Origin: Agapanthus africanus
Taxonomy: Eukaryota > Streptophyta > Magnoliopsida > Asparagales > Amaryllidaceae
Direction of reading: 5' to 3'
NCBI GenBank assembly: GCA_030015575.1
Contig: JASDDO010000006.1
Span: forward strand, 380,516,137 to 380,580,136
Length of the DNA stretch: 64,000 nucleotides
Shown in pieces: positions 53,705 to 64,000 of the stretch. How positions within the stretch are numbered: position 1 is the first letter of the stretch; each line of letters begins with the position of its first letter. The translations under genes were made by a program, and so were the position numbers. The notes beneath the pieces were generated by a model. The model did no database searches and was not told the origin of the DNA. It saw only the letters and a list, made by a program, of their open reading frames with translations.

Positions 53705-56311
53705 GAATCTGTTCCCCTCCAAACGACGGCGCGACATGGCGTCTCGCCTGAAATTCGGGGCAGATACTAATTAGTGCTATCCGTCCACCTTTACGAAGAT
53801 GCCAAGTTGATTTATGGCACCGTGTATCGAAGGTTTAGACGGATGCGTCCGATGTAGCAGACTTCGTCAGATTCCCCCTCGTTTGAGGGGTTTTTGATTG
53901 TGGGGACGCACTTCCCTGCAGGCGCAAGCCCCTGCAGTTAATTACGCTACCGCATTGCGGTAACAACTTTCTCCTTCTCCAGATGGTCACTTCATGTCGT
54001 GGGTGTTTGTTTTGTGTTTTGTTGCCCGTGGATTGTTTACGGAGACTGAGTTATGTCGTCTCCCGTAGGGCGTGGACTAGTCCAAATCCGTATTATCTTA
54101 GATTTGGGTTTGGGGGTTTGGTTTGAGGATACGTCAGCCATACTCGAGGCTAAGATCAACTCAAACGTTTGTTAAGGATACGTTAGTCTATCTTTGAGAC
54201 TAAGATCAACTTAACGGGATCGTTTAGATCCGACAAAAGAGCATTTGGGCTCTAATGTTCCAGTTTAGGGACATAGTGGTCCATCATATGTATGGCCGTC
54301 GGGACCCGTCACCTCTCTGACGACGTTGAAGGATTACAACGACGGATGTCAGAGGAGTTCAGGGATGTACCCTCGAGCCAGAGTTAATTGGGAGGATTTA
54401 TAGTCCAGTCTGTTTGAAGGTTTAAGGATACGTTAGCCTTCTTTGAGGCTAAGATCAACTTAAACGGGACCGTTTAGATCCGACAAAAGAGCATATGGGG
54501 CTCTATTGTTCTAGTTTAAGGGCATTGCGGTCCATGGGTAGTTTAAGGACGTTGCGGTCCATTGTTAGTTTTAAGACATCTCGGTCAAGGTTAAGGACGT
54601 CGTAGTCCATGGGTTTAAGGACCCCACAGTCCATTGTTAGTTTTAAGACATCTCGGTCAAGGTTAAGGACGTCGTAGTCCATGGGTTTAAGGATCCCACA
54701 GTCCGGTATGTGCTCTGGATACTTCACACGGGTTCACTGCCGTGCTCTGCGAGGACCAGGCTCCGCTCTGGACGTTTTCCACGGGGTCAAAGAGTGACAT
54801 TATCCGCGTTCCACGTAACCAGGAATTTTGCATTAAACACGGGTTTAAGGACACCACAGTCCATATCAATGTGTGGTCGTCGGGACCCGTCACCTCTTTG
54901 AAGACATTGAGGGATTACAATGCCAAGTATCAAAAGAGTGAAGAGATGTACCCTAGAACCGGAGTGGATTAAATAGTCCTTGGCCCAATTTGGGATCAAG
55001 ACCAATTAATTATGTTATGAGCCCATTGGCCCAGTTGATTATGAATTGAGGACTTATGGCCAGCCTGGGCTAAGTCCAATCAGGAGAGGCTTTGCCTCTA
55101 TCTATTTAGCCAATTGGGCCAAAGCCTAGTGTTAAACACTACATAGCAATCAGTGTTGAACACTGGGAATGAGGTTGACAAGTTAGTGTTTAACACTAAA
55201 AGATAATTGGTGTTAAACACCAGCAACAAGGCTTTTCAAATTAGTGTTAAACACTAAAACAGATCAGTGTTGAACACTGCAAATAAAGCTTTTTGATTAG
55301 TGTTGAACACTAAGGCCCAACAGTGTTTTAACACTGGGTTCGAGAGTTTCAATTTAGTGTTAAACACTAAGGCAAGAGGGGTCACGTGGCAGCACGTGAG
55401 AGCGCCCTCCCTTCATTTATTCTGCTGAGATTATCGCGTCTTTCAGAGCATCACGTGCCATCACGTGATGGGCATTCAAATGCCTGTGTATTAAAGCTTC
55501 TGTCAAGGATCACGTGGGTCACGTGGGGTGCTGCCTCAAAGGGGTTTTTTGTAGATCTCCTGGGGGGGTCACGTGGTGACACGTGACCCTGCCTCTATGT
55601 ATATTGTTTAGAGGATCTGTTAATTTTTTGCAGGAATTAAATTCATCGTAGGGTTAAACCCTGACAGTAATTTCAGAGGAATTAAATTCCTACTTTCTCT
55701 TAAAGGTTTATATTCTGAATAGAGTTGGACTCTGAATTTTCTGTAGGAATTAAATTCCTCATACATGTGAAGAACCAAATAGGGTTAAAAAGCTTTTAAG
55801 GAATTAAATTCCCACTCTCTTGTTAAATTATGATCAAGGGAATTAAATCCCCGCTGTTCCAACAGAACTAGGTTCTTAACTAGGGTTAAACCCTGTTCCT
55901 TTTGTTCTGAAGGAATTAAATTCCCATAACACAGGGTCAAGCCCTAGTTTTATTTCAAAGGAATTAAATTTCTATAGTTCTGTGAGAATTAAATTCTCGT
56001 GCTTCCATTCCCTCTCTATGTTTTGGATCTGCATGGCAGGATCTCGACCCATTGAGAATTAAATTCTCAACCTCAAGGGGAGATGTGCACTTTGCAGATC
56101 CTCTATCAAAGAGAGAAGAAATATGTTCTTCTGTTTTATATATCAGAGTTAAACTCTGTTGAGAATTAAATTCCCTTTTCCTTCAAGGAGCCTTCCCTTT
56201 CTTACCTAGGGTTTTCTTTTGCAGAAGATCCAAGTTCCTCAAAGTATCAAGGCTCTCTCTCCCTTTCTTCCCTCTGCCTGTATCGCCTTTTTTTTTGTGT
56301 CTCTTGGCTCC

Positions 56312-56319
56312 TATTTATA
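56312..56319 (-). promoter_or_regulatory. TATA box of the T3 5' LTR
   Basis: On the minus strand CTCCTATAAATAGGAG. It forms the centre of a palindrome, as in T2. The matching site in the 3' LTR is 37926-37933. Confidence 0.75.
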
Positions 56320-56637
56320 GGAGAAGCAGCCGAGTCAATTAGTTTTTTTACGAATCTTCATTGAGAGATTTGATTTGCATCCATCATTCGTTCTGGACCT
56401 TTGGATTATTAGGTGAATTTTATTCACCATTGAATTTCAAGTCCCGGGATTCTCCTTTGTTGTTTCGGTTAGATTTAAAGGGGAAATCTTTCCAAACCCG
56501 AGATTTTCCCATAGATAGATGATATTTCATCACCTCTGAATCTTTAATTCGATTGGTTCCAGATAGTCGCTTTCCTTTGGAAAGATTTGAATCTCTTTCA
56601 GAATTTAATTCTGTTGACTAAATGGGCTTTGAAAGCC

Positions 56638-57012
56638 GGTCACGTGTGACCACGTAACCCATGGTCACGTGTGGGTACGTGACCCCCTTTGGAATGTGCC
56701 TTCTTCTTTCTTTTTGCGCTGTCTTCTGGTTGTTGCTTAACCGTCACGTGCCATCACGTGACCCCTGGTCACGTGTGAGCACGTGACCCTGGTCTGGAAT
56801 CTTTTTCCTTGACTTGATCAGGAAACCGATGTGCCTTTGAATCCGCTTTAAAATGTCACGTGCCAACACGTGACCCTGGTCACGTGGGAGCACGTGACCC
56901 TTTCTTAAGCCCTTGTTCTTTGATGTAGTCAGGAAGCTGAACTCGCTCTGCCGGTACTTTTGGGTGTCACGTGCCAACACGTGACTGCTGGTCACGTGTA
57001 AGCACGTGACCC
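56638..57012 (-). promoter_or_regulatory. CACGTG (G-box) array in U3 of the T3 5' LTR
   Basis: Four paired blocks of the form GTCACGTGxxxxCACGTGAC upstream of the LTR TATA box. In the 3' LTR copy (38259-38632) I count 14 intact CACGTG hexamers; in this copy a few are mutated (for example ACGTAACC near 56654). CACGTG is the core of plant G-box/ABRE sites for bZIP and bHLH factors. Confidence 0.75.
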
Positions 57013-57061
57013 TCTTCTCAAGCTTTTTCCATAAGCTTTCCTGATTTTAAACCAGGAAACA

Positions 57062-57066
57062 ACGCG
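57062..57066. repeat. Target-site duplication of T3, right copy
   Basis: ACGCG directly after the T3 5' LTR, identical to 35324-35328. The pair proves a single insertion event for 35329-57061. Confidence 0.9.
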
Positions 57067-57153
57067 GTAGCCCTGTATTGGGAAATGTGAAAATATCCCA
57101 AGATTAGCACCGATGCACGAGCAAATTTTGGCCCCTGGGAATTATGTTGAGGC

Positions 57154-57161
57154 TATAAATA
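57154..57161 (+). promoter_or_regulatory. TATA-like box before the T2 internal ORF
   Basis: GGCTATAAATAGAG, 42 bp upstream of the ATG at 57203. It resembles the TATA of the T3 antisense gene (CTATAAATACC). Confidence 0.45.
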
Positions 57162-57202
57162 GAGAAGGTACGTGGGGTTCCTTTAGCATTGGGAAACTGA
57201 AA

Positions 57203-57594
57203 ATGGCCGGGTTCATCTACTCCATCGGAGAGATCATCTCCCGCGATGACGTGTACCTCTATGATCAGAAGTTGACAGAGGAGACGTACCGAACTGTGGT
57301 CGAACGCATAGAGGACCACTTCAGCCGCCTACTTCCCGGCGGTCGCCTTTCCTCCAATTGCTTATGTACGCCATTTGGAGGATGTCCCCGGGTTTGTTTA
57401 ACGTCTTGTCTCCGCAGCTGCAGGACGAGACGCTTGATAAGTTGTACACGCTCTACGTCTGCGGCCACATCTCAAAGAAGAGACATGATCGATTGGCGGC
57501 TCTTCTTTTGGAGTGTTTCCAAAAAAGGCAGACGTTCCCTTATAAAAAAAGGAGGAAGGAAAGTTTCCCACTAAAAGAGCCCCCACGTGTTTAA
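57203..57594 (+). pseudogene. T2 homologue of T3 antisense protein A (sense, frameshifted)
   Basis: Frame 1 from ATG 57203: MAGFIYSIGEIISRDDVYLY, then VVERIEDHFSRLLPGG, matching DEIISYGNIRAL and SRFDEYNHRLLPRR of protein A. Near 57350-57358 the reading frame shifts by one, and the homology continues in another frame (LLMYAIWRMSPGLF, DETLDKLYTLYVCGHISKKR, LAALLLECFQ). Homology stops at 57514, where the 3' LTR starts. Unlike in T3, this ORF reads on the same strand as the element's LTRs. Confidence 0.65.
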
Positions 57595-59398
57595 CACGTG
57601 AGTGCATATATGCACTGCAATTAAAACGATTGCTAGGCTAAAATAGCCCTACGTGTTTAACACGTGAGCGCCTATATGCAACGCATATAGGCGCTTCAAT
57701 TAAAACAATTGCTAGACCAAAAGAGCCCCACGTGTTAAACATGTAAGGGCACTTCCTTACGTAGAATTAAATTCTACTCAATAAGGAACCGTTGGATCAA
57801 ATATCCAATGATGATTAAGCATAGAATTAAATTCTATTGAACTTTTAAATGGGAAATGATATTTTCTTTAATCAGAAAGTTGGCGGATCAAAGATCCTAT
57901 AAGTTGGAAAATATTTTTCATATCTTTTGTCACCAATCTACAGAATAAATTCTGTATGGGAAAATATTTTCCTAATCTTGTTTAAAACATAAGAAAATAT
58001 GTTCTGTAAGACAGGAACCCTTGGATCAAAGATTCAACAGCGGGTAAAACCACAAAATCAATTGGATTCTCTCAATGAGAGATTTCCTAAAACTAATTAA
58101 CAAATTTCTCTCCACTATATAAAGAACCGCAAAACATCAAGTTAAAAAAAAGGAAAAAAAAAGAAAAAGAGGAAGAAAGGCGAGAACAGAGATAAAAACA
58201 TACAGAAAAAAGAGAGAAAGAGAATTCAATTCTCTGAAAGAAGAAGATCCCCCTTTTAAAAAACCCTAGGTAAGAAGAAAATACAGAGATTATCTTATCT
58301 TTTCTTCGCCTTTTTAAGGGTTTAACCCTTCATACAAGAACTTAGTTCTTCCTCTGGTTGAGCTCTGCCGAACCAGATCTCCCCACAAGTTGAGAATTTA
58401 ATTCTCATCGGGAAGATTCTGTTATGCAGATTCAAAACTTAGGGGAAAGAACTAAATTCAAAGAATTTAATTTTTACAAAAGTATATAGGAATTTAATTC
58501 CTCTAATAAAATTAGGGTTTAACCCCGTAAAAGGAATTTAGTTGTTATAAAACAAGAGACTTGAAATTTTCTAAACTCAGGTCCCAGCATCGTTAATATG
58601 GGACCTAAATCTTCGTGCACTTAAAAAGAAAGACTGGTGATTCATTAGTGTTCAACACTATAACGAAACCTCACGTGTTCACACGTGAGCACCACAGGGT
58701 CCAAGTGCTTAGCACTAATAAATGAAAGAGTAATAAAATCCATAGAACAGTTCCCATTTCGGGCTCCTCGCGTGCTCACACGTGAGCCAAATGCTTAGTA
58801 CTTATAAAAGAATTGAGAAGTAAAACCCAAAAAGACAGTGCCCAATTTTGGGCCGCCTCACGTGCTCACACGTGAATGCCACAAGAATTAAGTGTTTAAC
58901 ACTTATGTATAAATGGGGAATTGAACCCAATGTACAGCGCCAGCTTTAAGGTGCCTCACGTGCCACAAGAATTCAGTGTTTAACACTACTTTAGAATCTC
59001 ACATGGGAACACGTGAGTGCTGAACGTACATTAGTGCCTAACACTATGGGAAGTCAACTCCAGCCTAAATTGGCTAAGTTTTCTTGAGATTAAAACATCG
59101 TCGATCTCCAAATAGACCGAGCCCCCATGCTCATATCTTCCTAAACTAATCCTAGTCCTAAACACGACTAATGATCTTCCGACGGATATTCATCCCAGAT
59201 CTCCCCTCAATCTGGAAATTGGTTCAAGGGTACATCTTCCTACACTTCTGATACATGTCGTTGTAATTCTTCAACGTCTTCAAAGAGGTGGCGGGTCCCG
59301 ACAACCAACAACTCTTCGGTGCATTCCCAAACCGATGAATACATCCCAATACGGACCGCAACGTCCTTAAACTAGCTATGGACCGAAACGTCCTTAAA
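57514..59398 (+). repeat. 3' LTR of T2, truncated by C1
   Basis: Starts TGTTTCC and contains CTTATAAAAA, ACCGTTGGATCAAA, GTTGAGAATTTAATTCTCAT and, near the end, GTCGTTGTAATTCTTCAACG and AGAGGTGGCGGGTCCC in the same order as the 5' LTR (31508, 31980, 32690, 33720). It stops at 59398 where C1 begins. Equivalent sequence in the 5' LTR runs on for about 770 bp. A TATA box lies at 58116-58123 (ACTATATAAAG). Confidence 0.7.
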
Positions 59399-62300
59399 TG
59401 TCACGACCCGAAATATTAGCTCATGACCGGCACTTAAATCACGCCACGTCTAAAGGCGTCATGTAATTCAAGTAAGCCGAAACCCAGAAATCTAAACCTT
59501 TTAAAGAAAAATCAAGGAGGTGAAGTTTTGAAATAAGGGTATAATGAAATAAAGTTTTCTTAAATGCATAAAAAAGGAACATGAATAATACAAGTGAAAT
59601 TTACTAGTTTGAAAACATGTTTCGTCTTTTAAAAATTTGGGCAGCACCTCCTTTGTATATTTTGATCCAAAACCACAATACAAGATAATGATAAAGGCAT
59701 CCCCAAGCGGGAGCTAGCTCTTCACCAAACGGTAGATCACAACCACGCAAGACAGTAAATATAAGTATACGACGTCCAACGGCGAAGTTCACCACAAAAG
59801 ATAAAGAAATAAGCAATACATCAAAACCACAAGTAGTGGAAAACCCCTCGCTCTAAGTCTCGCAACCACAAGTCTTACTAAGTCTCATTACTTACACAAT
59901 TACTAAATTGGATTGATGGAGTTGACTAGATACAATATGAAATATAAATACAAGAGTGGGTACGATACAAATTTCCCACCTACCAAAGCAATCACCCGAA
60001 AGCAACTGTTTGCCAGCGATGCCGCTACTGATCCAAGCAGTCAACCTGCAAGAACTGTGGCACAACGGGGGTGAGTTGCCAACTCGTGAGTAGAAAAACA
60101 TCTACAAGTAGAAATCGAATAAACAACGACTCCTAGGTCAACTATATCATAAAGGTAATACTATGATATCTAAGGTTACCGTAACGGCATATGTGCCAAC
60201 AATGTACTCAATATCTAAATGCATGCGGATATCATCCAACCATATAATCGATGCCAGTATGCATGTGGATCTCGTCCACGTGTCAACCAATGCCACAAAA
60301 ACATCATGCATGTAAAAATCATAAAAGCATATTCATGAAAGTATGAGGATATAAATCAACGTGTGCCCCTCGCGACACATCAAAATCATGGAACCTGAGT
60401 GCCCAACATCGACACTCTAAACATCATGAAACCCGTGTCCAGCATCGACACGTAAATCCTTATATCTCGGGCTCCGTCGGTCCAGATCGGCCCATATCAT
60501 CTCTCGACTCCGGTCGGTATCCTCCGGATATCCGCCGAGCCCAAATACTATCACCGGTAGGTAGTACTCCCCTGCCAGGCTCATCGTCTACTGGACGACA
60601 TCCCTTTCTTGTCCCGGGGTATCATACCGGGTCCACCATGTACTCGCAATCGGCCTCATCCAGCTCCTCGAATCGGGTTTCACATGTCATACGTCTCAGA
60701 ACCGAGAAAACGCATGGTGGACGCACTGAAATATCATATCAAGAGAAACCGGGTTTTTAAAACAGTACATGCTTTCTTTTGAAATAGCCACGGTTCTCAA
60801 ATCCAGAAATCTCATGAAAACAACATATCTCAATGCGTGTAATCATAAGCATGATGTATGCGACATATGATAGAAATGTAAGTATATCCGTATATCATGC
60901 AACATGAAACAGTGATGTAACATTATTAATGGAAAACCGCTCTTTTAAATGATTCCAGTTTTAAAAATATATCCTGCGGTTCCCAATTTCTCCAAAGTCA
61001 AATGTAACATCGTATAAATGTGCATATGCAACAATAGCAAATAAATTATGCAAGGAGTCATATCATGATGCAGCAATTCTACTGTGTAGTGACATGGCAA
61101 TTATCGATGATGAAGTGTGTGAGCCGGCAAATCTATGTACGTGTAACATACGCATCATCGATAATGGTGCAGGTGTACTAGCACAGGTATAAGTAATGCA
61201 ATACGAATAACATGAATGCAACATACGGTAAATCGTCAGCTAAAAGTTATAAGGTATAAATATCTAACATGATCGAGTCGGTGAATCTATCAATCGGCAT
61301 CCAGCCTCAAAACATCATGTACGGTATACTCCATCGTACGACATCCTCTAGTCAAGGGTATGGATCAAAACTCAAGTCAAACTCATCACGTACGGAAAAT
61401 TATCGTACGGCGGCATTAAGCTATCAGGGATCCTATCAACCTATAAGACGAGGAGGGTACGGACCTAACGTCTCGTACGGCTATCACTCACGATTCACAA
61501 CATATATAAATATATCTATATATCTATGTCCCAGGTCACATCCATAACAATCTCATATCTGGGGACCGGTAAGCTATTAATCATCTCAATCGACTCGCAT
61601 CCGTATACCAACATTTCATCATACCACATGTCAAATCGTATTCTCTTTTCATCAGATTTATATCTCACAAAGGTCAATTTTATAAATACATTCTACCTTT
61701 ACTATAAGTATAAGTATCTAATCTAACATACACACCCAAACCATACAAACAGTTTTTGAAAGATGCGAATCGTAGTTTTGAAAGTAGGGGCTACGATGTT
61801 TTTAAGGAAAAGATATCGTTTGAAAATCTGTAACGTCCTTGAGGGTATCTGTTTAAAAGATGCATACAATTCTTCAGTTTGGAAATATGTATGATTAGGA
61901 TGAAACATCTATGTCGACTATCTAGTCCTATAGTACCCTAAACGGCAATATCATCAAATATCATCCTCAAATCCCGTCATCACATACTAGTTGTATCATA
62001 TCACTTCTAACAATCCTTAGTTTCTAATATGGTTCTCTAACTACCCTTTTTACTCTATCTATAGTTTTCTATTAAAGATTTCATTAACCATAATTTATAT
62101 ATAAATCGGTTTCCATCAAAGTGTGCGGGGGTGCTATACGCCATCCATCCGACTTCCCCCATAGATATAAATCTACTCACCTTGCTACTTGCTTGCCGAA
62201 GTCAATGACGCTTCACTCCGTCTCCTCGGATCTATGCGAAGGTACCTACAATAATACACAATCGCAATCCCTATTAAAATCGAATCCGGAAAACCGATAC

Positions 62301-63775
62301 GGCACACAGTGCGTTCATAGGTTAGAACATATAGCCTACGCGTGCAAAAACAATCAAATAACCCTTGTTGTCGATGTACAAATATTCAAAAACCCAATAC
62401 AAATCCAAATAGCAAAGCCAAACATTTCAAAATACGGAAAACATAGCCAAAATCACATCAAAGTGCTCCCAGATTTTGACTCAGGTCAAACTAGCTAATT
62501 TTGCATATGAAAAGGGTCTAATTTAAGAAAAATAGAGCCATGGACAAAACTCAGAGCATTTCCACTCTACCCAGGCCGCAAATTGCGGCCAAAAGGGGTA
62601 AATTTGCGGCCACATTAAGGAATTGGGTTCCTGGGTTTTGGGTATAGGTCCTAGGTTGCCTGCACAGCTCTCAGTCTCTGCTAAATAATTTTCCAGGTCT
62701 CCGAGTCACTCCAGATTCTTAAATACCATCACAATTCTCACAATTTTCCGACGTCGGGGTTTCTAAGTTTGGGGTTTGGGGTTCTATCTCTGGTTTCAGT
62801 CCATGAAACTAACTATAGAGGGGTTATAAGGTCTCTACTAACATCAATTTCATCTTTGGATTCATTTCCAACCCTAACCTCTTCTAGAAATTTCCAAAGT
62901 TCACATATCCATACTAAATCGATTCTAAACTTAAACTAGAATATCACAAACTAAAAACTAAACTATTTGGTAGAGATTATACCTCATTAATGCCACCAAG
63001 CAAAACCCTAGAAGTCCCAAGTCTTCAAAATCTAATTTTTCTTGGTCCAATGTGTAGAGGATGAAGTGGGGATTATCTTTTGTGAAGGAAGTATAGGGTT
63101 TTGGTGAGGGAATTGAGATGGGTCATGAGGGTAGAATGGGGGAGCTTGAAGGTGAAGAAGGAGAAGAAAATGGTGGGGGGAAAATGTTTGAGGCAGCACT
63201 CTCCCTCTCTCTCTCTCTTTCTCACTCTCATTGTCTCTCCTAACATGGTCTCATATCATCATTATGTCCCTTCTCTCTCTCTCCTCAACCATTCCTCTTT
63301 TCTTTTCTTTTCTATTCTATTCTCACCAATAAACACATAAACCCAAATAAAACAACACAAATGAACATATAACCAAATGAAATATGTCATGGTGCACTAA
63401 CCATGAAAACTGTAGAAACACGGATTTGGCTTAATCACGATTAGCCGTGCACTAATCTGGTTTTTATCCAAACTGCATATAATAAATTTTAAAAAGATCA
63501 GTTTCACGAGGACCCCGAGCTCTAGACATTGTACCTTGTTCTATTCAGTATTTTTTTCATTTCCTGTTAGGCATCGCTTTTATTGCAGATGTATTTACTT
63601 TTCATGCATTGTACAAAAGAATGTTATTAATGAAGTTGCTGTTATTTTTATATCTCTTGTCTCTTGTGATTTACCTTTATATTGCTTAGATACGCTTAGC
63701 GTATTTATTTCACAGTAAATACGTAGCGGACCTCGTCGCATTCCTTCGCCGTACACCGAGAAGCGGGGCGTGACA
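59399..63775 (+). repeat. 5' LTR of chromovirus-type element C1 (4.4 kb)
   Basis: Starts TGTCACGACCCGAAA and ends GGGGCGTGACA, the end motifs of Tekay/Del-type plant chromovirus LTRs. The left flank is TTAAA; the right flank GAGGC is different, so this is not a solo LTR: the element continues right. The interior is AT-rich with a (CT)n stretch at 63196-63285 and has no convincing gene. Length is at the upper end for plant LTRs. A smaller insertion inside it cannot be excluded. Confidence 0.7.
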
Positions 63776-64000
63776 GAGGCAGAGCTCGATTCAGACGACG
63801 ACATCCCTTTGTCGGAGGTCTTGAGGAGATCAGTTCTCACAGCCCAGACCGAAAGAAAACGCAGAAAGCGCGCAGCGAAAGAACGTGATGCCGCCCTAGC
63901 TGTAGGTGCAGGCTCAAGCACCATGCCATCTGTCGCTATTCCTTCAGAGGGTGCTCCAGCAGCCTTGTCTACCGCCCATAGGCAGGTTGCGCGCGCGGCT
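63776..64000 (+). CDS. Open frame at the start of the C1 internal region (partial)
   Basis: All 75 codons from 63776 to the window edge are open and protein-like: an acidic start (EAELDSDDDIPLSEVLRR), a basic patch (ERKRRKRAAKERDAA) and a Ser/Ala-rich part. There is no ATG at its start; the first is at about 63922. Near the LTR end only CAGAGC of the usual TGGTATCAGAGC primer site remains. It could be a gag start after a deletion, or a different ORF. I do not recognise the family. Confidence 0.4.

Larger units (their letters stand above)
35329..57061 (-). mobile_element. Full-length Tat-lineage Ty3/gypsy retrotransposon T3
   Basis: 21.7 kb, minus orientation, with a perfect 5-bp TSD. From the 5' end: LTR (57061-53710), primer-binding site, ORF1 (53557-52433), gag-pol (52411-44406), spacer with repeats, three antisense genes (41416 back to 39319), polypurine tract and LTR (38675-35329). 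Dual RNase H domains and antisense ORFs place it in the Tat lineage. The LTRs differ by only scattered substitutions (about one percent by eye), so the insertion is recent. gag-pol carries two stops and one frameshift, so this copy is not autonomous. Confidence 0.95.
53710..57061 (-). repeat. 5' LTR of T3 (3352 bp)
   Basis: Same sequence and layout as 35329-38675, with a few dozen substitutions and small indels (for example an extra T run near 56290). It drives transcription toward lower coordinates. The TATA box is at 56312-56319, so U3 is about 740 bp and R/U5 about 2.6 kb. Confidence 0.95.
31475..59398 (+). mobile_element. Retrotransposon T2 (plus), interrupted by T3 and truncated by C1
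   Basis: T2 consists of a 5' LTR (31475-34731), a primer-binding site (34737), an ORF1 fragment (34874-35266), the T3 insertion (35329-57061 plus TSD), a remaining internal part (57067-57513) and a partial 3' LTR (57514-59398) cut by C1. Both LTRs are in direct orientation on the plus strand and belong to the same family as T3's. There is no gag-pol, so T2 is a non-autonomous relative of T3. Its internal region is chimeric. Confidence 0.7.

Noticed and set aside
61269-61547. 92-residue frame in the C1 LTR
   Set aside because: Inside a long AT-rich LTR with no protein-like pattern.

Overview
This is nuclear DNA of a flowering plant. It holds intron-containing plant housekeeping genes, plant-type MITEs, a Mutator-like element, and a deep nest of Tat-lineage Ty3/gypsy and chromovirus-like LTR retrotransposons. 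The sequence does not let me name the species. Prokaryotic features such as operons or ribosome binding sites do not apply.

Layout. (1) 1-1958: the 5' end of a minus-strand Ty3/gypsy element (T0: LTR, start of gag, start of protease). It abuts what looks like the first readable exon of a diacylglycerol kinase-like gene (1963-2340). (2) 3728-11332, minus strand: a nine-exon gene for a TrmO/TSAA-type tRNA m6t6A37 methyltransferase homologue, with one apparent base deletion in exon 4. Its introns carry a Stowaway-like MITE, a 1.67-kb Mutator-like element with a perfect 9-bp target duplication, and other inverted-repeat elements. (3) 12190-20226, plus strand: a four-exon gene for the thioredoxin-domain protein 9 homologue. 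It is divergent from the methyltransferase gene, starts with a GC-AG intron, and has a 7.2-kb second intron full of inverted-repeat elements. (4) 20227-23244: no gene seen.

(5) 23245 to the end is a retrotransposon nest. T1 (minus) has its 3' LTR at 23245-24102, an antisense ORF (aORF) with its own TATA box, and an 86-bp tandem array. A solo LTR (S1, 24881-27838) interrupts the T1 aORF. T2 (plus, LTR from 31475) sits beside the T1 array. T3 (minus, 35329-57061, 21.7 kb, target duplication ACGCG) is a recent full-length insertion inside T2. C1 (plus, 59399 onward) is a chromovirus-type element with a 4.4-kb LTR that cuts the 3' LTR of T2 and runs off the window.

T3 is the most interesting object. 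It has 3.35-kb LTRs that by eye differ by only about one percent. It encodes an ORF1, then a gag-protease-RT-RNaseH-aRNaseH-integrase polyprotein that carries two stops and one frameshift. Between integrase and the 3' LTR lie three plus-strand genes, antisense to pol, with their own TATA boxes and, for the first, a 5'UTR intron. Two of these three are paralogues. A homologue of the first lies in sense orientation in T2, and the aORF promoter resembles the T2/T3 LTR leader. The LTRs are built from dozens of short perfect palindromes and a dense array of CACGTG boxes. I cannot name a function for the antisense proteins.
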